Origin: JAHEGP01 sp963751595
GTDB taxonomy: Bacteria > Pseudomonadota > Gammaproteobacteria > Pseudomonadales > JAHEGP01
Assembly (NCBI GenBank): GCA_963751595.1
Contig: CAVVVC010000004.1
Location: 62,001 to 126,000 of the forward strand
Length of the DNA stretch: 64,000 bases
Direction of reading: 5' to 3'
Shown: positions 17,344 to 27,061 of the stretch, piece after piece
How positions within the stretch are numbered: position 1 is the first letter of the stretch
Layout of the letters: each line of letters starts with the position of its first letter
Program-made: the position numbers and the translations under genes
Notes under the pieces: model-generated
What the model was told of the DNA's origin: nothing
The model's database searches: none
Seen by the model: only the letters and a program-made list of their open reading frames with translations

Positions 17344-18335
17344 TGAAGCTCGAGGAGTCTACAGGAAGAGAAAAAGGGGGCATTTTCATATCCTTTTTAA
17401 TTCCTGCTCTCAATGAAAAACGTAACATTACCGAATGCATTAATCAGATAAGGCTATGTGTTCCGACAAACGTATCGTATGAGATAATCGTTGGCGATCA
17501 CGGTTCAACTGACGATACAGCAAAGTTGGTGGATGCGGCGGGGGCAAAGGTGGTTTCTCAAGCGGGGGGGACTATAGCGTCGCTGCGGAATCATCTTGTA
17601 CGTTCAGCGTTTGCGAGTATTGTGGTTTTTATTGACGCCGACATTAGGCTTACAGTTGAATGGGGTGAAAATATTGAGGAAGCCTTGGTATTGCTTTCAA
17701 AAGCCCCACTAACTATCGTTGGGTCCCCATGTTATCCATCAGATGAAAAAAGTTTGTTGAACAAATTTTGGTTCTACCCGATAGCTACCATGCCTAAAAA
17801 GTATATCGGCACTGGGCATATGATCTTTTCGAAAACTGCGTTTGATAGAGTTGGCGGCTTTGATCCCGCTCTCGCTTCGGGAGAAGATTGCGCTTTTTGC
17901 AATGCAGCACAAGAAGCGGGCTGCAGTCTAAAAGTAATTTCTGAGCTTACTGTAACGCATCTAGATTATCCAAAAACACTTGGAGAGTTCGTTAGGCGAG
18001 AAATCTGGCATGGCGTTGGGGATTTCAACTCAATTGGTTCCTTTTTTGCTTCCCGAGTAGCTCTTGTCTCAGTTGGATTTACCCTTCTTTGTCTTCTAAC
18101 AATATTCTCAACTCTTTGCTGCTCCAACTTGCATGGTTATGGCTTAGGGCTGCTGGTATTGGTGCCGACGCTGCTTTCTTTTTATAAATTTCGTGATTTG
18201 GGAATGAGCAAGCGAATTCCCAATATCTTCTTGTGTTCGGTCTACTTGCTTTCTAGATCGCTTTCATTTTTTTATCGAGGTGCGCATAAGCGCATTTATA
18301 GTTCCAAATTAGCGAATAACACTGCTGTCCCATAA
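17343..18335 (+). CDS. GT2-family glycosyltransferase
   Basis: This is a predicted inverting glycosyltransferase with a GT-A fold. The nucleotide-binding start is FLIPALNEKRNITECI, then EIIVGDHGSTDDTAKLV and the DXD-type motif in VVFIDADIRLT. GHMIFSKTAFDRVGGFDPAL and SGEDCAFCNAAQEAG follow. Two or three hydrophobic segments near residues 235-285 anchor it to the membrane. It overlaps the preceding secreted-protein gene by one base, linking a glycosyltransferase to a possible glycan-cleaving or glycan-binding protein. A+T-rich codon use sets it apart from the EPS operon. Confidence 0.85.
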   Translation: MKLEESTGREKGGIFISFLIPALNEKRNITECINQIRLCVPTNVSYEIIVGDHGSTDDTAKLVDAAGAKVVSQAGGTIASLRNHLVRSAFASIVVFIDADIRLTVEWGENIEEALVLLSKAPLTIVGSPCYPSDEKSLLNKFWFYPIATMPKKYIGTGHMIFSKTAFDRVGGFDPALASGEDCAFCNAAQEAGCSLKVISELTVTHLDYPKTLGEFVRREIWHGVGDFNSIGSFFASRVALVSVGFTLLCLLTIFSTLCCSNLHGYGLGLLVLVPTLLSFYKFRDLGMSKRIPNIFLCSVYLLSRSLSFFYRGAHKRIYSSKLANNTAVP

Positions 18336-18423
18336 ACGATGACTAAAAAAGGCTTGAAAACCGACTTGTTTTGTTACAATGAGATCGCCAAAAGTCATTG
18401 AAAAACAAGAAGGAGTGCAGACC

Positions 18424-19280
18424 TTGGCCCATAATAATACCGTGTTTTCTCAGTTGCTCAAACTGGTCCCGAGACATGAATTTGAAACACTGGCGAATCA
18501 GCACCGTGTGGGACGACAACTACGCAAAATGAACCGCTGGTCGCAGTTTGTTTCCATGGCGCTTGCTCAACTGTCTGGATGTGCCAGCCACCGCGATGTG
18601 GTCGGCAACATCGCCGCTCAGAAAGCCAAGCTCTACCATCTTGGCATGGCCTCTGTCAGTCGTTCATCCTTGGCCAGAGTCAATGAAAGGCAACCCCGCT
18701 CGCTGTACGAAAATCTGTTCGCCAGATTTCTATCGCGATGCCAGGTTCTTGCACCTCTCGCCACGGCTTCCGGTTTAAAAACAAGCTGTATTCCCTTGAC
18801 GCTTCCACTATTGACCTGTGCCTGAGCGTCTTCCCCTGAGCGAAGTTCCGCACAAAAAAAGCGCCGTCAAACTCCATGTCGGTCTCGACCATGATGGTCT
18901 TCTCCCGGCCTTCATGACTGACCATCACTGATGGCAAAACCCATGACATCATGGCCGCCAGAAGTTTAGAACTGCCGAAACACAGTATTGTTGTCTTCGA
19001 CCGAGGCTATACGGATTACGCCTGGTATAAGCAATTGAATTCAAATGATATATTCTTCGTCACCCGACAGCGTAAAAATGCCCGCTTTCGTGTTGCTGAA
19101 CGTCGGTCCATCAATAAAGCCAAAGGACTGACCTCCGATCAAACCATTTACCTGGCCGGTAGCAAAGCCACCAATTGCCCGATAGCGCTGCGTCGTATTG
19201 GTTACAGGGATCCAGAAACCAGGATCCAGCATTTCTTCCTGACCAACAATTTTGGCTCTTTTGAATTTCGAGTGGGTTAA
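18424..19280 (+). pseudogene. Decayed IS4-family transposase fragment
   Basis: The sequence starts like DUF4372-containing IS4 transposases: TTG 18424 after AAGGAG, then AHNNTVFSQLLKLVPRHEF and GRQLRKMNRWSQFVSMALAQ. It is broken by a frame change near 18765 and by a stop where the family has Trp (FPWAEFR-like site near 18837). Another frame resumes at about 18951 with ARSLELPKHSIVVFDRGYTD and TRQRKNARFRVAERRS. The C-terminal third is missing: after FLTNNF (about 19250) the sequence soon runs into the truncated IS1380 copy 2. It cannot make a functional transposase. Confidence 0.9.
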
Positions 19281-20709
19281 GCAGCATGCGGATTGATGCT
19301 CTCCCTGTTGCTCAGGATCTGGGTAAAGTCACTCGCATAGGGATAGGTTTGCGAGAATGACAGCCAAACCTTGCGTACGGTGATCTTGATTCGGGCGCCG
19401 ATTTTCAACAGCTTCAGGCGGATAGTCGTACATTGTGCCCTGGCGTGTTGGGTGCCTTGCAGCCCCATCCGGCGTAAGCCGTGCATCAACACGTACGCGA
19501 AGGAGGAGAAGTACAGCCGGAGTTGGTTGGCTCTCATCGTCGCTGTGCTGGTGCGGTCAGCAAACAGTCCCAGTTGTTGTTCCTTTATGCGGTTTTCCAT
19601 GTGGCCGGCGAGGTCTCACCGCGCGCACAGTAAAGCTTTTCATATAGGCGCTTGGCACCGGCCCGCCGCAGGGGGAGATTGGTGACGACAAACCGCGGGT
19701 TTGCCTTGTTGGGGAGATACTCTGCCTTCCCCACCACCCGCCGTTCGCGGGACCAGCTTTTACGGGTCCGGTAACGGAAGTCGCGGAACCGGCGTGCCGC
19801 CTTGCCAGTGCGTTCGTGTTCCAACTTTGCCAGATGCATCTCCTGACCCAGCGCACGGTTCAGTCGCTGATTACGGCCCAAGCCCAGCACATAGCTCACT
19901 TTGTTGTCTTCGCACCAGGCCATGATCGTGTCCCGGCAAAAACCGGAATCGCCGCGGATGATGATCCGGGTCTTCGGCCAGTGTTCGCGAATCTGGGCCA
20001 CGATGCGTTGCAGTTCCTCCACGCTACCAAGGGCACCGTCTTGATTCGAGGGGCGTATTCGGGCACACAGCAGATGCTCACCACAGAAAATGTAGAGCGG
20101 CATGTAGCAGTAGCATTTGTAATAGCCGTGAAAGAACCGGCCTTCCTGGTGGCCATGGAGTGGATCGTCGGTGGCATCCAGGTCCAGCCAGATCTCCCGT
20201 GGTGGCTTCTCGTAGGACTCGACAAACACATTCACCAGCAGCCGATCCAGTGCCGCCGCGTCCGCTGCGATCTTCTTGTAGCGGTGCCCCGCCGCCGAGG
20301 CCAGTTCGCTGAGCTCCAATCGATTGAGGGTGCTGGAACCGGCCAGCGGATTGCCGCGATCCTGCTCCCGTTCGCGGTGTTCACCGGTCAAATCGGGTTT
20401 GCCGACCAGTAACGCCAACGCACTATCGGCACGAAGCACATCATGATCGTTGAGATCCTCATAGCCCAGGGCCAGGCCATAGACCCGCTGCGCGACCAGA
20501 GAATGAGCGCTGTGCTCGATACTGTTGGGGTTGCGGTAATCGGTGAAGCAACGGGCCATCCGCTCCAGGAGACCTATCCGCTGATCAACCTCCCGCAGCA
20601 GCAGTCCACCACCGTCGGAAGTGATCCTGCCGCCGTCAAAACAACCCACCACATCGCGGCGACCCAGTGCGTGAAATTCCAGTTGATTCGCGGTACACTC
20701 TGTTGGCAT
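19277..20709 (-). pseudogene. IS1380-family transposase, frameshifted (copy 2)
   Basis: The product is nearly identical to the intact transposase at 14799, but the frame is split. The N-terminal 370 codons (19585-20709) run into an altered segment near 19600. There about 18 bases (GTGGCCGGCGAGGTCTCA) replace 4 bases of copy 1, which shifts the frame after LYCARGE. The rest of the protein is encoded from about 19600 down to 19307. The last residues are replaced by unrelated sequence where the copy is truncated against the IS4 relic. Confidence 0.9.
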
Positions 20710-20808
20710 AGGCCTTCTCTTCTGTTCGCTCGTAAAGTGTTGTTCGCACTCACTTTATGCAACAAAGAAAGGCCTATTTCAATTCTATCGGTGAGATTTT
20801 CGGGTTAG
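19307..20808 (-). mobile_element. IS1380-family insertion sequence, copy 2 (left end lost)
   Basis: Identity with copy 1 begins abruptly at about 19307 (TGTTGCTCA) and ends at the right terminal repeat CGGGTTAG (20801-20808). About 260 bases of the left end present in copy 1 are missing, so the copy is probably immobile. It has the same orientation as copy 1. The two bracket a segment holding a secreted-protein gene, a GT2 gene and the IS4 relic, as in a composite transposon. Confidence 0.85.
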
Positions 20809-20917
20809 TCACTGCACCGGGTTTCAATGCGTCGTCAGCTTTCTGAGCAGGGTCTAATTTACGCTATCTCTCCAAATTATGTGGGTGGGGAAGCAAGCAG
20901 AAATACGGAATCGAGAA

Positions 20918-21937
20918 ATGAATAACGATCTATCTGTCAAAAGAGTTTTTGAGCTAGACGTTCTAAGATTTTTTGCCGCAATTGTAGTTGTAGTTTATCA
21001 TCTGACTTACAGGCAAATTGATGGAGATTGGCTGTTCCCCGCAGTTGATGCTTTTAGCCGCTATGGATATCTTGGTGTAAACCTTTTCTTCCTAATCTCA
21101 GGGTTCGTCATAATTTGGAGCGCTGACGGCCGTTCACCAAAGCAATTCTTGATAAACAGATTTTCAAGACTCTATCCAATTTTTTGGGTATCAATCGCAA
21201 TCACTATAGTTGCTTTGTATTTTCTGCAAGGCATAACATTCGACTTTTACCGCATCTTTGCCAATATGACGATGGCCGCGGGATACTTAGGCGCGGACTA
21301 TATCGACGATGTCTACTGGACGCTACAGATTGAACTCAAATTTTATTTTCTCGTTTTTTTGCTCATTGTGTTTCGACAGACTACTAACCTAGACCTTTGG
21401 CTTTCTATCTGGTTAGCTGGATCTGTCGCAGCAATCTTCTGGCCAGGTATTTCATTTCTAGTAATATATCCATACGGCCCATATTTTATTGCAGGTGCGA
21501 CTTTCTATCTAGTATGGAAGAATAACCTGACAACTCAAAGATGTATTATACTTGCAATATGTTGGGCGCTATCAATATCCCAATCTATTGGAGCAGTTTC
21601 TAGTTTTATTGTCGAACCATCCACTTATAGTGCTCTTATCGCCCCCATCATCGTTAGTTGCTTTTACTTGGTACTACTAGGTATTGCTTTGGGACATGTA
21701 AAAATCGGAGAGAAGCGGTACCTATATATACTTGCAATGATGACCTATCCTTTGTACCTGCTTCACGACAAATTTGGAAAGGCTATCTACGACTCCATTG
21801 ATACTGGAAAGTACCTATCACTCCTGATTGTATTGTTGGCTATTTTCGCCCTTTGCTACGCTTTGGCTATGTACGTTGACCGGCCGCTCAATACTCTATC
21901 GAAGCGCCTGCTTAAGCGACTATTTTCATACCCCTGA
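20918..21937 (+). CDS. Acyltransferase family 3 membrane protein (OafA-like)
   Basis: This is a predicted multi-pass inner-membrane acyltransferase that would O-acetylate a surface glycan. It opens with FELDVLRFFAAIVVVVYHLT, the usual first helix with the conserved Arg and His. The motif YLGVNLFFLISGFVI and the arginine-containing loop FLINRFSRLYPIFWVSI follow. About ten hydrophobic helices fill 339 residues. I chose ATG 20918 because the first helix then starts in the usual place; an in-frame ATG at 20879 adds 13 unrelated residues. The gene is A+T-rich and lies just outside IS1380 copy 2, so it may have come with the mobile segment. Confidence 0.85.
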   Translation: MNNDLSVKRVFELDVLRFFAAIVVVVYHLTYRQIDGDWLFPAVDAFSRYGYLGVNLFFLISGFVIIWSADGRSPKQFLINRFSRLYPIFWVSIAITIVALYFLQGITFDFYRIFANMTMAAGYLGADYIDDVYWTLQIELKFYFLVFLLIVFRQTTNLDLWLSIWLAGSVAAIFWPGISFLVIYPYGPYFIAGATFYLVWKNNLTTQRCIILAICWALSISQSIGAVSSFIVEPSTYSALIAPIIVSCFYLVLLGIALGHVKIGEKRYLYILAMMTYPLYLLHDKFGKAIYDSIDTGKYLSLLIVLLAIFALCYALAMYVDRPLNTLSKRLLKRLFSYP

Positions 21938-22024
21938 ATTCGCAGTTTGAATGGCGGGATGTGAAGTGGTTCAATAGATGTGACCATCCCAGTTAACGAA
22001 TAATATTCTGAAACTGGAGGATTG

Positions 22025-22321
22025 ATGTGACGACACGAAAGACAATATTCAAGAGAATTCAAGCTGGACGCTATCAGCTTGGTATTGGAGCAGGGCTATT
22101 CACGCGCGGAGGCAGCTCGCAGTCTGGAGATTAACGCCAATATGCTGGGCCGCTGGATAAAGGAGCATGAAGGCGATGACGGCCAGGCATTTCCGGGTAA
22201 TGGAAAACTGACTGCCGAGCAGGCGGAGATTCGCCGGTTGCGAGAGGAGAATCGTCGCCTGAAGATAGAGAAAGATGTATTAAAAAAAGCGACGGTCTTC
22301 TTCGCGCGAGAAACGAATTGA
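22025..22321 (+). pseudogene. IS3-family transposase OrfA fragment
   Basis: The frame encodes the helix-turn-helix and leucine-zipper part of IS3-type OrfA: SREFKLDAISLVLEQGYSRA, MLGRWIKEHEGDD, IRRLREENRRLKIEKDVLKK, ending ATVFFARETN. The natural ATG at 22025 is followed at once by TGA, so the usual start looks dead; a TTG at 22079 could give a shortened protein. No OrfB (the DDE integrase half) follows, so this is a relic. Confidence 0.8.
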
Positions 22322-22767
22322 GACCTCCTTTCCCTTCTCCCGCGTAAAGTCGACAGCAATACGGTTAAGAGTAGCAAAGAATTGAGGTCCAGGGTGCGGG
22401 GACCCTTTTGACTGACGCAGATAAAACCGGGACGCTATGGTTACTGCGAACGGTACTGCGCTTTGTATCAGAAAAGCATGTGATGAAAATTGCTTTGGAG
22501 CGAAGCGTCCCATTCGAGACGCCCTCTTGGGCTCGCCTCCCGAGGGCAGCCGTGTCCTCCGATAACCAATTGATCTGCATTTAAGCTGTAGAAGCTTCCT
22601 AGCAGTCTGTCGGACTTGACTGCGGCACGCGCTCGTACGTGAAGGCAAATACTATTTTCGAGGCCGAATACAAAATGACCCAACATAGCGCACCGAAAAT
22701 AGTACAAATATTGACCACCTTGCAGGCTGGGCGCCCAAGTCCGACGGACTCCTAGGCTACTGGACTT
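22322..22767. other. Gene-free stretch after the IS3 relic
   Basis: I see no coding region. The first 270 bases follow OrfA without a recognisable OrfB. The rest holds the short inverted-repeat element described separately. Several short frames on both strands have no family features. Confidence 0.5.
22598..22756. mobile_element. MITE-like element with inverted ends
   Basis: About 159 bases are bounded by inverted repeats of about 21 bases. The left reads AGCAGTCTGTCGGACTTG from 22601. The right reads CAAGTCCGACGGACTCCTAG from 22736, with about three mismatches. An inner perfect inverted pair, TACTATTTTCG at 22650-22660 and CGAAAATAGTA at 22694-22704, would form a hairpin. It is too short to encode a transposase. 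The ends resemble those of some IS families, but I cannot name the parent. Confidence 0.7.
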
Positions 22768-23913
22768 CTATTTTTGCGTGTGCTTCGGAATGGGTGATCT
22801 AGCAAGCAATTGCTGCTCAACCTGGGTTGATTTCGTCATCGGATTGAATGGGTGGTGCTTTAATTTCAGGCAAGGCTTTTCGATAAAAAACCAGGAAAGC
22901 ACCGCAACCACAACCGTAACGAGTAACGCCACAAGGCTCCAGAATATGCTTCCGGAGAAACCAAGGTATATCAAGAAGTTGACCACGGGCATATGGTAGA
23001 TGTAGATGCCATAGGAGAAATCGTTACCCCGCGTGATTCGCCGTGCCAGGTCAGGCTTGGAATAGGCAGCAGAAAAAACCAGAGGAACCAGCAACAAATA
23101 AAATAGCGGGTCTATGTTGTTGCCGAAGTTGGCGTTATGCTGTGAAGCGAAATAGCCAATGATTATGTATATGCCAAGCAGATATTTAAATTTCCCTGCC
23201 AGCAGCCTGTGGAAAAACTCGAAGTTCCGCTGGAAGAACATGCCAACGAGAAACATGTAAAACCAGGGCGCAAACGATACGGATGCCAGCTTGTAGATCA
23301 GGTTCTCGCTGTAGCTCCCGTGCAGGTAACTGTAAGTGCGGTTGATTGCGAAGAATACGGCAATGACCAACAACAATTTGATATTGCCGGCTTTGTCGAG
23401 CCTCAGCACGAAATACAGCAACGGCACTATCACGTAGAATTGTAGCTCAACGGTAATCGTCCACAGGCTGCCGTTGAGCACCCCGTCGCCATAGCCGCGC
23501 ATAAAGTCAGGATTATAAAACTGGAGAATGCTAGATTTCGCCAGGAAAAGCTGTAGCCAGGCTGAGAAGGGCTCATGCACGCTCGCCATGTACCCACTGA
23601 TGAATATCAAAACGAAAGACAGGCACACAGCGGTTATCAGCCCCGGATAGACTCGCAATATCCTGTTTGAAGCGTATTCACTGATGCGCGAGTTTGACTC
23701 AAACGAACGGGTAATCAGGTAGCCGCTGACGAAAAAGAAAATCGGGACGCCGGGGAAAATATGCAGCAAAAAGAGTATTCGATCCCAAATTCCGGAGGCC
23801 TCCACGCCCATGATATGGAGCGCATGCAAGAGTGCTACCTGCGAGGCAGCAAAGAGGCGAATCAGGTCGAAGTTGTTGTGCCGAAAACTTGGGATGGTGC
23901 GGGTTGGATTCAT
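22768..23913 (-). CDS. Acyltransferase family 3 membrane protein
   Basis: This is the second OafA/YrhL-like acyltransferase. The first helix RHNNFDLIRLFAASQVALLH carries the conserved Arg and His. It is followed by FPGVPIFFFVSGYLITRSFE and the loop YASNRILRVYPGLI. The central part has NGSLWTITVELQFYVIVPLL, typical of the family, and NDFSYGIYIYHMPVV comes near the end. The length is 381 aa with about ten helices. It likely adds acetyl or a related group to a polysaccharide repeat unit. It is on the same strand as the O-antigen-ligase-like gene, 150 bases downstream of it. Confidence 0.87.
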   Translation of the reverse strand: MNPTRTIPSFRHNNFDLIRLFAASQVALLHALHIMGVEASGIWDRILFLLHIFPGVPIFFFVSGYLITRSFESNSRISEYASNRILRVYPGLITAVCLSFVLIFISGYMASVHEPFSAWLQLFLAKSSILQFYNPDFMRGYGDGVLNGSLWTITVELQFYVIVPLLYFVLRLDKAGNIKLLLVIAVFFAINRTYSYLHGSYSENLIYKLASVSFAPWFYMFLVGMFFQRNFEFFHRLLAGKFKYLLGIYIIIGYFASQHNANFGNNIDPLFYLLLVPLVFSAAYSKPDLARRITRGNDFSYGIYIYHMPVVNFLIYLGFSGSIFWSLVALLVTVVVAVLSWFFIEKPCLKLKHHPFNPMTKSTQVEQQLLARSPIPKHTQK

Positions 23914-24061
23914 ATTGGGAGTGCTTGATTTCCAGATAGGGTGGGCTTATTGTCGGGGTAAATCGTCCCAGCGACCATGCGTCTTGGCGGCTGATAGGGG
24001 CCCCCATTTACTGCCCCGCATAAATGACCGGGACAATCACTATACAGCTCGTATACCTGAG

Positions 24062-25354
24062 TCAAGCTTCTGATCCCAGGGGTGCGCGCGATGTGTCGAG
24101 TTTGTTCTGCACCGCAATTTCGCCTTCGACAGAGTTTTTCAGGCTCAGGGCAAACATGATCATAAAGTATGTATAGGGGTAAAGAGCCACCGACATAAAA
24201 AATGCCCCGATAAAATAGACGATTTGAGCGACGTCCATGCCAATTGTAAACTGATACAGCCAAGGCTGCTCCTTATCAAGAGCCGACCCTCTCAAAAGGC
24301 GGCGGCTTTTTTTGTTTATCCTGAATACGATGAAGTACATCCAAAGGTAGGTAATCAGCCCGAGGTATCCCATCTCACTTGAAGCTTGTATCAGCGTGTT
24401 GTGGGCGACCTCCTTGCGTTGCCTAAACCCGCTGCCTTCAGGAATTTCATCCGCATAGTTGGCATGAAAATAGGATGGAAAAGCCTGAAAACCCACACCC
24501 AACCAGGGGTATTTTTGGGTCATTTCGATTCCTTTTTCCCAATACAGTAACCGCGATTGCGAAGTCGCGTCTTCCCCGGCTGAAGTAAAACGCTCCTTTT
24601 GTTCATCCGGCAGTAGTGAGTAACCGCCGTAGGCCAAGGCGCAAGCGATCAACAGGTATTTAAAATTGAGCTTGCCCTTGAAAAGGAAAAAGGTGCCAAT
24701 CAAGAGAGCAAGTTGGGATCCTCTAGAGCTTGCGGCCAGCACCGTCATTACCGTGGTTAACGGAAAAATATAGTAAACCTTCCTTATATGCCTGTTGCCG
24801 ATCATGACCGATAAGCTCAAGATGGTTAGCATGGCCATCAGTAGCGAAAGCTCACCGGAATTCTGAAAGAAGCCTGCTGGCCCGGAAATACCGAAATCCT
24901 GGAAGCCGAAGCCCCGCTGTACCCAGGTCCTTGCGCCGAAGAAGGAAATCTTGAACGTTGTCAGGAAGAACAGTATGAGGATTAGCTTCAGCTTTCGGGT
25001 GGAATTGATGCAGCTCGTAAAGCAGAGCGTCTCCAGCAACCAAATCAAGGGTATATCGACGTTCCTGAACGAAATTTCCGGGTATTCTGAATAGTAGGCT
25101 GACAGCAGGCAGACTATCGCGAAGGCCAGTATGGTGAAGTGTGGCAGCTGGAACTTCAGAGTCCCCTTGGCGGTGGCATACAACAGGCCGCTGATAATGA
25201 ATAGCTGGGTCCAGGGGATAATGTCCAGCATCGGGAAGATTACGTGGGGCCTCAGGTAAGAAAAAATGATGTACCCCGCCACAATGTAAAAGCCCAGATC
25301 CTCACTGCGACAGTCCAGAAAATACTGTTTGAAGTCCAGATAGAGCTTTTTCAT
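24062..25354 (-). CDS. O-antigen-ligase-like membrane protein (Wzy/WaaL family)
   Basis: This is a predicted polytopic inner-membrane glycan ligase or polymerase. About eleven hydrophobic segments are present. The large periplasmic loop near residues 280-350 holds LLYWEKGIEMTQKYPWLGVG and the conserved histidine in EVAHNTLIQASSEMGYLG. This matches the Wzy_C/O-antigen ligase family and the exosortase-associated O-ligase group in particular. I prefer ATG 25354 (MKKLYLDFKQYF); an in-frame upstream start at 25444 would add 30 residues without features. It probably polymerises or transfers the repeat units built by the nearby GTs. Confidence 0.82.
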   Translation of the reverse strand: MKKLYLDFKQYFLDCRSEDLGFYIVAGYIIFSYLRPHVIFPMLDIIPWTQLFIISGLLYATAKGTLKFQLPHFTILAFAIVCLLSAYYSEYPEISFRNVDIPLIWLLETLCFTSCINSTRKLKLILILFFLTTFKISFFGARTWVQRGFGFQDFGISGPAGFFQNSGELSLLMAMLTILSLSVMIGNRHIRKVYYIFPLTTVMTVLAASSRGSQLALLIGTFFLFKGKLNFKYLLIACALAYGGYSLLPDEQKERFTSAGEDATSQSRLLYWEKGIEMTQKYPWLGVGFQAFPSYFHANYADEIPEGSGFRQRKEVAHNTLIQASSEMGYLGLITYLWMYFIVFRINKKSRRLLRGSALDKEQPWLYQFTIGMDVAQIVYFIGAFFMSVALYPYTYFMIMFALSLKNSVEGEIAVQNKLDTSRAPLGSEA

Positions 25355-25889
25355 AGTAAATACAGGTTTCTTTTGCAGTGGGGCATCATAGGGAGCGCGT
25401 TTCGTTGGGGAGATGGGCCGGTCTCGATGGGCTTGGTACACCATTTTGTGACATCTGGATTGCTGACCGCGGTGACATGCATGCTTGGTTCAGGGTTTTA
25501 CTCTTCGTCTACGTTCAATTTCGGCATGTGCTAAAATCAAAGGCCTGGGTTTCGCTGAAGTCAGCGCCGATTCTGTGGGTCAAAGGTGAGCTTGTTGGTC
25601 TGTGGTAAGCGCTGAAGCCATTTCTTTACGCGCCCTGTACTCGCAAAACATGGACATTGGGCCCTCTGACAGGGGCTGGAGGGTCTGGTTACCCACAGCA
25701 ATGGCAATCAACCCAACCACGCGGGTAAAGATCTGGAAAGGTAGAATTGCCCCAATTGCCTATATTGTAGTTCGATTGCTTTTAAAGTGACAAAGAAATA
25801 TGCGGCCTCTTCAGCTTGCATGGTCCGGTGTTCACTTTCAGGCAGGTGAGCTGGTGCCATGATACGAGTAAACCGGGGAAAACGACGAA
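25355..25889. other. Divergent intergenic region
   Basis: This region separates the minus-strand ligase-like gene from the plus-strand ATP-grasp gene. Short frames occur on both strands but none resembles a known protein. It presumably contains promoters for both genes; I cannot place them. The GGGGAA at 25875-25880 is the likely ribosome site for the ATP-grasp gene. Confidence 0.4.
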
Positions 25890-27059
25890 GTGGGAAATGT
25901 ACTAGTTACAGACGGTAATCAGCGCGCCGCTCTGGCCGTGACGAGATCGCTTGGCCAGCGGGGGGTGAAGGTCGTCACGGCGGACTGCTGCAGTCCGACG
26001 CTGAGCTCCAGATCAAGATATTCCGCCGCGGCTGAAGTCTACTCAGACCCCAATGAGTTGAGCGGATTTCTCGCTTCAATACGGCGAATTGTCGAACGGC
26101 ATCGAATCGCTACGATTATCCCGATTTCCGAGATAACGCTGTTCACCTTGCTGCAGCACAGGGAAGAGCTGGGGGATGTCGAAATTCCATTCGACAGCTA
26201 TGAAAAGATATCCTTGTTGTCCGACAAAGCCAGGCTGGTCGAACTGTGTCAGGAAAAGGGCTTCCCCTGTCCGAAATCAGCCTACTTTGAGAATGGGGCT
26301 GCCGCCATGGAAGCCTATAGCGGTTTCGAATTCCCTGTAGTGCTGAAGCCCTACAAATCCAGGATATTTTCCAACGGCGCATGGATTTCAACGGGCGTGA
26401 AGTATGCTGCATCTGAAGCTGAGTTGCGCCAGCTATGCACCATGAGTCCGGTATTTGCTGGATTCCCCTTCATGATACAGGAATACATTGAGGGCCATGG
26501 GCAAGGTATTTTCTTGCTATGTGATCATGGCAAGCGTATCGCGACTTTCTGTCACAAGCGCCTGCGGGAAAAGCCCCCCTCCGGCGGTGTCAGTGTTCTC
26601 TGCGAGAGTGTTGAGCCTCCGCAAGAGATGCTGGCGATTGCCAGTGATCTGTTGGCCTCGGTGGCGTGGCATGGGGTTGCCATGGTTGAGTTCAAGGTCA
26701 ACGATGAGCGCGGGCCTTTTATCATGGAGGTCAACACGCGGTTCTGGGGTTCGCTGCAACTGGCGATAGACTCTGGTGTCGATTTTCCCTATCTATTGTA
26801 TGAAATGTATGCGGGCGAACCGACAGCAGCAATCACAGAATTCAAGACAGGTCAGCGACTGCGTTGGCTGATTGGCGACCTTGATCGCCTTTACCTTGTG
26901 CTCAAATCTTCAGACTATTCGGTTTCCAAGAAATTGGCGGAAGTTCTTGCCTTTTTCGCCCTGTTTCGCAGGGGCCAGCGCTACGAAGTGAATCGCTTCG
27001 GGGATATCGGGCCGTCCGGGGAGGAGTTACGTCAGTATTTCGCGAGTTTCATTCGCTGA
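25890..27059 (+). CDS. ATP-grasp family ligase
   Basis: The fold is carbamoyl-phosphate-synthase-like. A Rossmann-type start (VLVTDGNQRAALAVTRSLGQ) is followed by a region that recognises a substrate (IIPISEITLF) and the ATP-binding lysines (FPVVLKPYKSRI). GFPFMIQEYIEGHGQGIFLL and the metal-binding end motif PFIMEVNTRFWGSLQLAIDS complete it. Such enzymes form amide bonds through an acyl phosphate; the acid and amine are unknown. The start is GTG at 25890. It is convergent with the phosphatase-like gene (2 bases between stops). Its place among glycan genes suggests it modifies a sugar or links an amino acid. Confidence 0.85.
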   Translation: MGNVLVTDGNQRAALAVTRSLGQRGVKVVTADCCSPTLSSRSRYSAAAEVYSDPNELSGFLASIRRIVERHRIATIIPISEITLFTLLQHREELGDVEIPFDSYEKISLLSDKARLVELCQEKGFPCPKSAYFENGAAAMEAYSGFEFPVVLKPYKSRIFSNGAWISTGVKYAASEAELRQLCTMSPVFAGFPFMIQEYIEGHGQGIFLLCDHGKRIATFCHKRLREKPPSGGVSVLCESVEPPQEMLAIASDLLASVAWHGVAMVEFKVNDERGPFIMEVNTRFWGSLQLAIDSGVDFPYLLYEMYAGEPTAAITEFKTGQRLRWLIGDLDRLYLVLKSSDYSVSKKLAEVLAFFALFRRGQRYEVNRFGDIGPSGEELRQYFASFIR

Positions 27060-27061
27060 CG

